From NCBI RefSeq assembly GCF_034057115.1, contig NZ_CP139195.1, positions 62,001-126,000 on the forward strand: 64,000 nt of DNA, read 5' to 3'. A model generated the notes under the pieces. It worked only from the letters and a program-made list of their open reading frames with translations. It was not told the DNA's origin and made no database searches. A program made the position numbers and the translations under genes. The stretch's first letter is position 1; every line of letters starts with the position of its first letter. The stretch is from Pseudomonas sp. AN-1. Its GTDB lineage: Bacteria; Pseudomonadota; Gammaproteobacteria; Pseudomonadales; Pseudomonadaceae. Positions 52,297-60,707 of the stretch are shown piece by piece.

Positions 52297-53649
52297 TTAC
52301 TTCAGGGTGGGGAGGCGCGCCTGGCTCTGCACCTCGTTGATGGCCACGGCCTCGCTCGGCGGGACTACGTTCTGCTGGCGCAGCAGCTCGCCCATGGAGG
52401 CGATCACGCGGTACATCGAGAATTCCTCGGTGTAGCGGACTTCGGTATAGCGGCGGTTGGCGGTGAACAGCTCGTTTTCGCTGTCGAGCAGGTCGAGCAG
52501 GGTGCGCTGGCCGAGGGAGAACTGCTGCTGGTAGGCCTCGCGCACCCGTGCGCTGGACTCGGCGTACTCGCGTGCCTGCGGCGTTTGCAGGCGGGCGTTC
52601 TCCATGGCGTTCCACGCCAGCATCAGGTTCTCGTTGAGCAGGCGCAACGCGTTGTTGCGGATGTCCATCGACTCGTTGATCTGGTGCGCGCTGGATTGCA
52701 GCTGGGCCTTGTCGCGCATGCCGTTGAACAGGTTGTAGTTCATGGTCACGCCGGCATACCAGCGGTTGTAGTGGCCTTCCTCGCCCTGGCGATTGTCGTC
52801 GGCATTGCCGGCGAGCTCCACGTCGAAGCGCGGGTAGAAGCGCGACTTGGCGGCCTCGTACTGCTTCTCGGCGGCCTGCACGTCGGCCTGGGCCGACTTG
52901 AGCAGCGGGTTGTTGCTCATCACGCGGTCGCGGGCGCTGGCCACGCTGTCCGGCAGCTGGCCGCGGATCGAGGTCGGAGCGCTCAGCTCGTCGGGCATGC
53001 GGCCGACGACGCTGAAGAAGTTGGCTTCGGCATCGGCCAGGTTGACCTGCTCGGTGTACAGGTTGTTCTCGGCCAGGGCCAGACGCGCCTGCGACTGGTC
53101 GCGGTCGGCGCTGCTGCCGACGCCGCTGCGGCTGCGCATGCTGATCTGGTCGTGCACGCGGCGGTGCGCCTGCAGGTTGTTCTCGGCCAGGGCGACCATC
53201 TCGCGGCGCTTGAGCACCTCCAGGTACACCTCCGCGGTGCGCAGCGCCAGGCTCTCGCTGGTACCCAGCAGGCGGTAGGCGCGCGAATCGACTACCGCCG
53301 CGCTGCGGGCGACCTCGTTGGGGGTGTTGAAACCGTCGAACAGCATCTGCCGCAGGCGCAGCTCGGCGGTGCGCGCATTGAGGGTTTCCGTGTTGTGGTC
53401 GCCGAAGGCGCGGGTGCTCGGGTTGTCGGTGTGCTCGCGGCCGTAGCTGGCCAGCATGTCGACGGTCGGCAGGTAGCCACCCTTGGCGACCTTGAGCTGC
53501 TCGTCGGCAGCCAGGCGGCTGTTGCTGGCGGCGTGGATTTCCGGGTGGTTGTCGATGGTGCTCTGGATGGCTTCCGAGAGCGTCATGGCCGAGACCTGAT
53601 TGAACCCTGCTGCCAACAGCAGTCCGACCCACTTAGGTGAGAGGCGCAT
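52297..53649 (-). CDS. lapE: TolC-family outer-membrane secretion protein (LapE-like)
   Basis: This 450-residue protein has a signal peptide ('MRLSPKWVGLLLAAGFNQVSA') and the two OEP repeats of TolC proteins, ending 'EAVAINEVQSQARLPTLK'. AAGGAG sits six bases before ATG 53649 on the minus strand; the upstream in-frame start at 53679 precedes that site and was rejected. It forms the outer-membrane duct of the type I system with LapB and LapC. It is the first gene of the lapE-lapB-lapC group and is divergent from the adhesin gene across a 467-base region. Confidence 0.92.
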   Translation of the reverse strand: MRLSPKWVGLLLAAGFNQVSAMTLSEAIQSTIDNHPEIHAASNSRLAADEQLKVAKGGYLPTVDMLASYGREHTDNPSTRAFGDHNTETLNARTAELRLRQMLFDGFNTPNEVARSAAVVDSRAYRLLGTSESLALRTAEVYLEVLKRREMVALAENNLQAHRRVHDQISMRSRSGVGSSADRDQSQARLALAENNLYTEQVNLADAEANFFSVVGRMPDELSAPTSIRGQLPDSVASARDRVMSNNPLLKSAQADVQAAEKQYEAAKSRFYPRFDVELAGNADDNRQGEEGHYNRWYAGVTMNYNLFNGMRDKAQLQSSAHQINESMDIRNNALRLLNENLMLAWNAMENARLQTPQAREYAESSARVREAYQQQFSLGQRTLLDLLDSENELFTANRRYTEVRYTEEFSMYRVIASMGELLRQQNVVPPSEAVAINEVQSQARLPTLK

Positions 53650-54116
53650 GGGTGTCTCCTTCCGCTGGTGTCTGTCCACTCTTGATGGTCGTGCGCCAGA
53701 TTTATGACTTCCGTTGCGGCCTGGCGCTTTGTCGTTCTACTCAAGAATGAAAGAACATCCGGGACTATCTGCTCAGAAGTGTTTTTCATAAGAAATATGA
53801 AAAAAAGGTCTGATGTCTTCTGAGAAACCGGCAAAGGTTGTTAGGAGAAGGCAATCTGCAGGAAGCAGCTATTCGCCGTTCCATGCAGATCGGAAAGCAC
53901 GGGCGGAACACGAGGACGCCAGCCGGGGGAAGCTTGCCATTGCGGGGGACCGGTCTATCCGGATGAAACCAGGAGGGCGACGGCTTTTCGTCGTTCACCG
54001 GCTGCCGTGTCGCCCCGCTTTGCCCCGTTTCGACTGACTTCGCTCGCGACATCCTCCCCGTACTGTCAGCGCTACAGGCAGGCCCCGCTGGGCGGCGGCT
54101 GCAGGAGGATGGACTC
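53650..54116. other. Divergent promoter region between lapE and the LapA-like adhesin gene
   Basis: These 467 bases hold no supported gene. They include an AT-rich island (about 53750-53830) that stands out from the GC-rich surroundings and carries nested inverted repeats (listed separately). GGCTGCAGGAGGA just upstream of 54117 is a good Shine-Dalgarno for the adhesin gene. In other pseudomonads the lapA promoter is controlled by FleQ and c-di-GMP. No FleQ consensus was confidently identified here. Confidence 0.6.
53772..53824. promoter_or_regulatory. Nested inverted repeats in the lapE-lapA intergenic region
   Basis: The outer arms CTCAGAAG (53772-53779) and CTTCTGAG (53817-53824) enclose an inner inverted repeat: TTTTTCATA (53782-53790) and TATGAAAAA (53796-53804) around AGAAA. 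Both pairs are perfect. The AT-rich, symmetrical layout fits a regulator-binding region or an overlapping promoter; read as RNA on either strand, the inner stem followed by A- or T-runs could also act as a terminator. Confidence 0.55.
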
Positions 54117-57100
54117 ATGGCACGGTTGATCGGGGTCGTCAGGCAGGTGGTCGGCGAGGCGTTCGCGGTAACGACGGGCGGCAAGCGGGTGCTGGTCGAG
54201 GGGGACCGGCTGTTCGCCGGCGAGCAGCTGCAGACCGGCGCGGAGGGGGCGGTGGTCGTGCGGCTGGCCAATGGCGGGGAACTGATCCTCGGGCGTGACA
54301 GCGGCCAGGTGCTGAGCACGCGGCTGCTGGGCGAGCGGGGCGCCGAGGATACGGCAGGGCAGGAGGCGAGCGGCGTCGAGCAGCTGCAGCAGGCGATCAG
54401 GGCGGGCGCGGACCCGACGCTGAGCGCCGAGCCGCCGGCGGCAGGTCCCGGCGGCGACGCTGGCGGTGCCGGAGGCGGCGGCATCTCCTTCGTCCTGCTG
54501 GGCGAGACCGCCGGCCGGGTCGACCCGGAAATCGGCTTCCCGACCGGACCGCTGAGCTTCGTCCCGCTGCAGGCCGAGGAGCTGGTTCCCGCGGAGGACC
54601 CGCAGGCGGAGCCGTCCATCCCCACGCTCGAGATCGAATATTTCGACGATCCCAGCGCCCAGGTACTGATCGATCGGGCCGCGGTTGACGAGTCCGGCCT
54701 GCCCGCGGGCAGCCAGGCGGGCAGTGCGGAAACCTCGGCCTACGGGCGCTTCGTGGTGGATGCCCCGGATGGCGTGCTGGCGCTGCAGGTGCGCGACGCC
54801 GGTGGCAACTGGGTCAACGTGGCGGCGGGAGGCAGCGTGCAGGGGCTCTACGGCACCCTGGTGGTCGCCGCCGACGGTAGCTGGACCTACACCCTCGACG
54901 GTCCCGCTCCCCACCTCGGCGGCGCCGGCCTGAGCGGCGGCCTGGACGTGGTCGGCGAGAGCTTCGTCGTGCGGGTCATCGACCGCACCGGCGACATGTC
55001 GGCGGAGCGTCAGCTGGACGTGACGATCGCCGACGATGCTCCGCGCGCGGTGGACGATACCCCCGAGATCCGCGAGAACGCGACGGATGCGCTGGCCGGC
55101 AGCGTGCTCGACAACGACCTGCATGCCAATGGCCAGCCGGGGGCGGACGGGCACAGCTTCGTCGCCTGGGACAACCCGCTGTCGACGGTCCTGTCGCAGT
55201 ACGGCACGCTGCAGCTGAACGCCGACGGCAGCTACAGCTTCCTCCTCGACAATGCGCGGGCGGCGACCCAGGCGCTGCGTGAAGGCGATGTGCGCAGCGA
55301 GAGCTTCACCTACCGCATCCAGGACGGCGATGGCGACCCGGCCAGCGCCACCCTGACCATCACCCTGCGCGGCAGCAACGACGGACCGACCGTGGATGTC
55401 GATCCGGGCAATCCCGGCGGTATCGCCGACTGCGTGTACGAGGCCGGACTGCCCGGCGGCTCGGCGGCTGCCGGCGACGGCGAGTTCGCCAGCGGCACCT
55501 TCCGCCTGGGCGATGCGGACGGCCTGGACGATCTGGCCAGCGTCACCATCAACGGCCAGACCGTCGCCATCGACCAGTTGGCCGGCCATGTGTTCACCGG
55601 CAGCTACGGAACCCTGACCATCACCGGCTACGATGCGGCGACCGGTACCGGCAGCTACCTCTACCAGCTGAGCGGGCCGACCACGGACGGCCCCGGTGTC
55701 GAGCGCGAACTGTTCGAGCTGCAGGTATCCGACGGCACGGCCGCATCCGCACCCGCGCAGATCGCCATCGAGATCGTCGACGACCGTCCCAGCGCCGTCG
55801 ACCAGGCGGCCCACGAGCAGAACACCCTGAGCAACAAGACCAACCTGCTGATCGTCCTCGACGTTTCCGACAGCATGAACGAGTCGGCCCAGTTCGGCGG
55901 CTACAACCGTCTGGAGGCCGCCCGCCAGGCGATCTGCGAGCTGCTCGAGCAGTACGAGGCGCGGGGTGAGGTGGCGGTCAAGGTGGTTATCTTCGGCTCC
56001 TCGGCGCAGGTGCTGGGCAGCGAGTGGCAATCCGTCAACGAGGCGATCGACGCCGTGCTGGCCATCGACGACCCGTCGGACTCCGACCTGACCAACTACG
56101 ACGCCGCCCTGCAGGCGGTGATGAACAGCGCCTGGGGGCAAGCCGGCAAGCTGCCCGACGGGCAGAACGTCGGCTACTTCCTGTCCGACGGCATTCCCAA
56201 GCTGCCGGCCGGCAGCGTCGGCATCTCCGCCGCCGAGGAGGCCGCCTGGATCGACTTCCTCGAGGCCAACGGCATCACCATGCATGCCCTGGGCATGGGC
56301 TCGGGGGTGACCGAGGCGGCGCTCGATCCGATCGCCTACGACGGCGCCGCCGGGGCGGGCAGCGACGCCCAGACCATCACCGACTTCGCCCAGCTCAGCG
56401 ATACCCTGGTGGACAGCGTGCGGGCCGCCTCGCTGGCCGGCAACCTGACCAGCGGTGGCGGCTTCGGCGCCGATGGCGGTCATGTGCTGTCGGTGACCGT
56501 GGACGGCGTCACCTATACCTACCAGCCTGCCGGGGGCGGCAGCATAGGCGTGAGCGGCGGGGTCGGTGCCGGCAGTTTCGATGCGGCCAGCCACATCCTG
56601 ACCATCACCACCGTCGCCGGCGGCCGCTTCGCGGTCGACATGGACGATGGCGCCTTCGTCTACACCCCGCCGGCCGGAGTCGGCCAGTCGGCCAGGGAGC
56701 ACATCGGCTACGTGCTGATCGACAACGATGGCGATACGGCGGGCGCGAACCTGTCGCTGATCGTCGATGCCGCCTCGGGGCCGCTGGTGGTGCGCGACGA
56801 CCGGGTGCTCAGCAACGTGCCGATCCAGTCCGGGCCGGACAGCCTGACGATTCCCAAGTGGGCGCTGCTGGCCAACGACACCGGCCCCAACAGCCACCTG
56901 CTGGCCCTGGCGGCCATCGCCGCATCGGCCAGCGGCGGCCAGGTGCTGGATGCCGGCTCCACCATCACCTTCATCGAGGGGGGGCCGACCGAGCGCGACG
57001 GGGGCAGCTTCAGCTACGAGGTGAGTCTGGGCGGCAGCGTGGTGGGCTCTGCCGATGTGCATCTGGAGCGCGATCCCGGCAGCGTGCTGGTCGGCAGCTA

Positions 57101-57875
57101 CCTCGACGAGATCCTGCTCGGGCGCGAGGGCGGCAGCACCCTCAAGGGCGACAGCGGCGACGATATCCTCGTCGGCGGCTCCGGCAACGACGTGCTCGAC
57201 GGCGGCTCGGGCGACGACATCCTGGCCGGCGGCGCCGGCAACGATACGCTGATCGGCGGCGCCGGCAACGATACGGCCAGCTACATCAGCGCCACGAGCG
57301 GGGTGCGGGTCAGCCTGAGCGAAAGTCTGATCGGTCAGTCGCAGAATACCGGCGGCGCCGGCACGGACCGCCTGACCGGGCTGGAGAACCTGATCGGTTC
57401 CCAGCACGACGACGAGCTGACCGGCAGCGCCGGCGACAACGTGCTGATCGGGCTGGGCGGCAGCGACCGCCTCGCCGGCATGGCCGGCGACGACACGCTC
57501 ATCGGCGGTTCCGGCGACGACGTCCTGAGCGGCGGGGCGGGCAGCGATACCTTCGTCTGGCTCGCCGGGGACAGCGGCGTCGACCATGTCACCGACTTCG
57601 ATCCGGGGCAGGACAGCCTCGACCTGAGCGATCTGCTCGCCGGCCTGGATCCGTCGCTGGGCATGTCGGAGCTGGCCAGCGTGCTGGGCAGTTACCTGAC
57701 CCTCACCACCGGCAGCAGCACCACCCTCACGGTGAACCCCGACGGCGCCGGGCCGCTGCCGGCGAGCCAGACCATCGTGCTCGATGGCGTGAACCTGTCG
57801 ACGGCCTACGGCTCCGCCGACCAGGCCAGCATCATCCACGCCATGCTCGACGACGGCTCGCTCAAGGTCGTCTGA
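54117..57875 (+). CDS. lapA: LapA-like RTX adhesin with retention module, vWFA domain and type I secretion signal
   Basis: The protein has 1252 residues. Residues 1-105 form a LapA-type retention module ('LIGVVRQVVGEAFAVTTGG' onset), followed by P107-A108-A109-G110, a LapG cleavage motif with the di-alanine at the same numbers reported for P. fluorescens LapA. Two or three VCBS/Ig-like segments follow (about 205-560), then a vWFA domain starting at N573 with MIDAS D582-V-S-D-S586. RTX nonapeptides of GGxGxD type run from about 1000 to 1160, ending in a type I secretion target region. It should be exported by LapBCE, held in the outer membrane through the retention module, and released when LapG cuts it. 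At 1252 residues it is far shorter than classical LapA (thousands of residues). Confidence 0.9.
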   Translation: MARLIGVVRQVVGEAFAVTTGGKRVLVEGDRLFAGEQLQTGAEGAVVVRLANGGELILGRDSGQVLSTRLLGERGAEDTAGQEASGVEQLQQAIRAGADPTLSAEPPAAGPGGDAGGAGGGGISFVLLGETAGRVDPEIGFPTGPLSFVPLQAEELVPAEDPQAEPSIPTLEIEYFDDPSAQVLIDRAAVDESGLPAGSQAGSAETSAYGRFVVDAPDGVLALQVRDAGGNWVNVAAGGSVQGLYGTLVVAADGSWTYTLDGPAPHLGGAGLSGGLDVVGESFVVRVIDRTGDMSAERQLDVTIADDAPRAVDDTPEIRENATDALAGSVLDNDLHANGQPGADGHSFVAWDNPLSTVLSQYGTLQLNADGSYSFLLDNARAATQALREGDVRSESFTYRIQDGDGDPASATLTITLRGSNDGPTVDVDPGNPGGIADCVYEAGLPGGSAAAGDGEFASGTFRLGDADGLDDLASVTINGQTVAIDQLAGHVFTGSYGTLTITGYDAATGTGSYLYQLSGPTTDGPGVERELFELQVSDGTAASAPAQIAIEIVDDRPSAVDQAAHEQNTLSNKTNLLIVLDVSDSMNESAQFGGYNRLEAARQAICELLEQYEARGEVAVKVVIFGSSAQVLGSEWQSVNEAIDAVLAIDDPSDSDLTNYDAALQAVMNSAWGQAGKLPDGQNVGYFLSDGIPKLPAGSVGISAAEEAAWIDFLEANGITMHALGMGSGVTEAALDPIAYDGAAGAGSDAQTITDFAQLSDTLVDSVRAASLAGNLTSGGGFGADGGHVLSVTVDGVTYTYQPAGGGSIGVSGGVGAGSFDAASHILTITTVAGGRFAVDMDDGAFVYTPPAGVGQSAREHIGYVLIDNDGDTAGANLSLIVDAASGPLVVRDDRVLSNVPIQSGPDSLTIPKWALLANDTGPNSHLLALAAIAASASGGQVLDAGSTITFIEGGPTERDGGSFSYEVSLGGSVVGSADVHLERDPGSVLVGSYLDEILLGREGGSTLKGDSGDDILVGGSGNDVLDGGSGDDILAGGAGNDTLIGGAGNDTASYISATSGVRVSLSESLIGQSQNTGGAGTDRLTGLENLIGSQHDDELTGSAGDNVLIGLGGSDRLAGMAGDDTLIGGSGDDVLSGGAGSDTFVWLAGDSGVDHVTDFDPGQDSLDLSDLLAGLDPSLGMSELASVLGSYLTLTTGSSTTLTVNPDGAGPLPASQTIVLDGVNLSTAYGSADQASIIHAMLDDGSLKVV

Positions 57876-57883
57876 GCCATCCC

Positions 57884-57922
57884 GCCCGCGCCGGTCGGCT
57901 TACCGCCGGCGCGGGCCTTTCC
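57884..57922. terminator. Terminator between the adhesin gene and lapD
   Basis: GCCCGCGCCGG at 57884-57894 pairs perfectly with CCGGCGCGGGC at 57906-57916, followed by CTTTCCCC. It lies in the 55 bases between convergent genes. The T-run is weak, so termination efficiency is uncertain. Confidence 0.65.
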
Positions 57923-57930
57923 CCGCTCCC

Positions 57931-59922
57931 CTATTCGAGCTTCGCTCCCGGGCGCACGCCGCTTCCCGTGGCGGGCTGTTCGCTCTTCGGCCAGGGCGCC
58001 GGCACTCCGATCAGGCGCCCCATCATCCCGTGTACTCCCAGCTCGCGCAGGGCCTGCGCCTCGCCTTCGCTTTCCACCATCTCGGCGATCAGCGGCAGGT
58101 CGATGTTGTGGGTGGTGCGGCGGATGGCCTCGATGAACACGCGCCGGTCGGCTTCCCGGTCGAGGCCGTGGATGTGGCTGCCGTCGATCTTCAGCCAGGC
58201 CAGGCCAAGGTGGGTGAGGTTGCCGATCAGGCTGAAGCGTCCGCCGAAATGCTGTACCGCGAGGCCGTAGCCGGTTTCGCGCAGGGGCTCGCACAGGGCC
58301 GGCAACTGCTCGGCGCCGGGCAGCGTGCGCTCGTCCAGCTCCAGGGTCAGCAGGCCTGCCTGCTGGGGATGCCTGCGCAGGCTGTGGAGGATCAGGGCGA
58401 GGCTGACCTGGTCGTGCAGGGTAGCTCCGGACAGGCTCATGGCCAGCGGCTGCGGATGCTGGCGCAGGTGTTCGAGGACGTGCTCGAGCATCAGCCGGTC
58501 GAGGCGCGGCCCCCAGCCCAGACGGGCGACCCAGGGCAGGAACAGGCCGGCCGGTATGGCCTTGCCCTGCGGATCGAGCAGGCGCGCCAGCACCTTGTGG
58601 TGGAGCAGCGTGCGGTCGTCGCTGCGCACCACCGGCTGGAAGTACAGCTGCAGCTTACCCTCGCCGAGCGCCTCATCCAGCCAGTGGCGCCAGTCGTGCT
58701 GGTCGAGGCGGCAGACCGGGGTGCTCTCGTCCACGCGCTCCCACGGCTGGTCGTAGCGCTGCTGGGCCTGGCTCAGCGCCTGGTCGGCGCGACTCAGCAC
58801 GCCCTGGCGGCTTTCCCCCGGCTGGTAGGCGGTCAGGCCGATGTGCGCCGCCGGCTCGCAGTCGCTGGCGCCGGTGTCCTGCAGGCCGGCGAGCGTCTCG
58901 CCGAGTTCGGCCGCCAGCTGCTCGATCTCGGCGGTAGTGGCGCCGGGGGCGAGCAGGGCGAACTCGCCGCCGCGGCAGCGGGCGGCCAGCCAGTCGGGGT
59001 GTCCGAAGCGGGCGCCAATCTGCTGCAGGCGCTCGCCGATCTCGCGGATCAGGGCATCGGTGCGCCCGGCGCCCTGGCGCTGGTTGAGGCCGCTGAGGTC
59101 GTTGAGGCGCAGCAGCAGCAGGTAGCCGGCGGCGTTCTGCTCGCTGGCCAGCAGCTGGGCGTCGAGGCGCATGTTGAGCAGGCGGCGGTTGGCCAGGCCG
59201 GTGAGGCTGTCCTGGTAGGCCTCGTTGCGCAGCCGCTCGCTGCGCGCCGCCTCCTCGGCGAACAGGCTGCGCAGCTTGTCGGCCATCTGGTTCATCGCCA
59301 GCACCACCCGGCGCAGCTCGGGCGTATGCGGCAGCGGCTGGCTGATGAACTCGCGGCGGCCGATGGCCTCGGCCTGCTCCACCATGCGCTCGAGGGGGCG
59401 CAGCTGGCGCTGCAGCAGCCAGCCGCCGAGGGCGGCGCTGAGCAGCCCGCACAGCGCCAGCCAGGAGAGGCTGCCCAGGGCGGCGTGCCACAGGCGGGCG
59501 AGGGCGAACTGCGGGTGGCTGACCACCTCGACCCGCGCGGCCTGCTGCCAGCCGCGCTGGATCAGCGCCTCGCCGCCTTCGGCGTGGAGGTCCACCAGGC
59601 GGGCGAACCAGCCCGGCACCTCGTCGCTGCGCGGGTTCATCTGCCTCTCGGCCAGCATGGCGCCGTCGTCCGCGCGGCGCACGCGGATGCTGGCGAAGTA
59701 GCCGCTGTCGAAGATCGAGGAGACCATCAGCTCGACCGTGGCCGGGTCGTCGATGTGCGGCGTCAGCGCCACGCCGAGGGCGGTGGCGGCGTCCTGGGCG
59801 TGCGAGCGCAGCTGCGCGACGGTCTGCTCGCGGGAGCTTTCCAGGCTGGCGACGAAGCTGACGGTGAAGGCCAGCAGCAGGAACAGGCAGATGGAGAGGA
59901 AGCGTTGCTGCAGCAGGGTCAT
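57931..59922 (-). CDS. lapD: c-di-GMP receptor LapD (degenerate GGDEF-EAL)
   Basis: This 663-residue protein has a first membrane helix (about 8-27), a periplasmic domain with 'PGWFARL' (W105, matching the LapG-contact Trp of LapD), a second helix (about 148-170), a HAMP segment, then GGDEF and EAL domains. Both active sites are degenerate: RGGEF instead of GGDEF and KVLAR instead of ExLxR. It should therefore bind c-di-GMP without making or breaking it, and hold LapG away from the adhesin when c-di-GMP is high. ATG 59922 overlaps the lapG stop by four bases. The enzyme at 7725 is one possible c-di-GMP source. Confidence 0.94.
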   Translation of the reverse strand: MTLLQQRFLSICLFLLLAFTVSFVASLESSREQTVAQLRSHAQDAATALGVALTPHIDDPATVELMVSSIFDSGYFASIRVRRADDGAMLAERQMNPRSDEVPGWFARLVDLHAEGGEALIQRGWQQAARVEVVSHPQFALARLWHAALGSLSWLALCGLLSAALGGWLLQRQLRPLERMVEQAEAIGRREFISQPLPHTPELRRVVLAMNQMADKLRSLFAEEAARSERLRNEAYQDSLTGLANRRLLNMRLDAQLLASEQNAAGYLLLLRLNDLSGLNQRQGAGRTDALIREIGERLQQIGARFGHPDWLAARCRGGEFALLAPGATTAEIEQLAAELGETLAGLQDTGASDCEPAAHIGLTAYQPGESRQGVLSRADQALSQAQQRYDQPWERVDESTPVCRLDQHDWRHWLDEALGEGKLQLYFQPVVRSDDRTLLHHKVLARLLDPQGKAIPAGLFLPWVARLGWGPRLDRLMLEHVLEHLRQHPQPLAMSLSGATLHDQVSLALILHSLRRHPQQAGLLTLELDERTLPGAEQLPALCEPLRETGYGLAVQHFGGRFSLIGNLTHLGLAWLKIDGSHIHGLDREADRRVFIEAIRRTTHNIDLPLIAEMVESEGEAQALRELGVHGMMGRLIGVPAPWPKSEQPATGSGVRPGAKLE

Positions 59923-60617
59923 GGGGCCTCCTTGCCCGGGTGCCGGGCAAATCCTTCGTGGCGCATCTTGTTCAGCAGGTCCTGCCAGCGCGACAGGGTC
60001 TTGCTGTCGCCGCTGCGCTGGTTGCCGCCGGCGCCCGGCAGCCAGACGCCTTCGGCATTGAAGGCATACACCGGCAGCAGGTCGGGGCGTTGCGAGGCAG
60101 GGCGGATATCGGGGATCAGGTTGTCCAGCACCAGCGGTTCGCTGGTCGGGGTGGCGTACCAGGCCAGCACCATGTGCGCCTGGTCGAGTTCCAGTGCCTT
60201 GACGTAGGTGATGCGCAGCTTCTCGCCGGGGACGCCGAGCTGGCGCAGGGTCAGGTACTTGGCGATGGCGTAGTCCTCGCAGTCGCCGGCCCCCTTCACC
60301 AGGGCTTCCAGGGGGGTGGCCCAGTAGTCGAGCTGCTGCCAGGTGCTGGCGTCGTCGGTGAAGCGCAGGGCCTGGTTGAAGAAGCCGTTGACCGCCCGCA
60401 GCTGCGCCTCTTCGTCGAACCCGCCACCGTGCTCGATCAGCAGCGCCCACTGCTCGAGGCGCTCGCGTCCGACGCCCAGGCCGCCGTAGCGCTGCTCGGC
60501 GAGGCGGATGATCCGTGCGAAGTCCCAGTTGGCCTGCACGGCGAGACCGGGCAGCAGGCTGGCGAGCAGGCAGAAGCCCACAAGCGCGCGCCTGCCGGTT
60601 GGCTGTCTCGTGACCAT
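59919..60617 (-). CDS. lapG: Periplasmic cysteine protease LapG
   Basis: From ATG 60617 the protein has 232 residues and a signal peptide ending 'GLAVQA' before 'NWDF'. The transglutaminase-like triad is visible: C113 in 'GAGDCEDYAIAKY', H148 in 'DQAHMVLAWY' and D165 in 'LVLDNL', with spacing like that of known LapG. It cleaves the adhesin at the di-alanine motif, releasing cells, unless LapD sequesters it. Calcium is needed in known members. In-frame ATGs at 60632 and 60677 are alternative starts. lapG and lapD are translationally coupled. Confidence 0.93.
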   Translation of the reverse strand: MVTRQPTGRRALVGFCLLASLLPGLAVQANWDFARIIRLAEQRYGGLGVGRERLEQWALLIEHGGGFDEEAQLRAVNGFFNQALRFTDDASTWQQLDYWATPLEALVKGAGDCEDYAIAKYLTLRQLGVPGEKLRITYVKALELDQAHMVLAWYATPTSEPLVLDNLIPDIRPASQRPDLLPVYAFNAEGVWLPGAGGNQRSGDSKTLSRWQDLLNKMRHEGFARHPGKEAP

Positions 60618-60707
60618 CCCGCATCGCTCCATCGCGCCGCTCACGCCCTGTCGGTTCCCTTCTGAGGATAGGCGCAACGCGGCCGGCTTGTCGGCAGCCG
60701 GCCGTCG

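Noticed and set aside
57931-60624. A single 897-residue protein joining lapG sequence and lapD
   Set aside because: The upstream part is out of frame with lapG. LapD has its own start at 59922 overlapping the lapG stop, with a normal membrane helix at its N-terminus.
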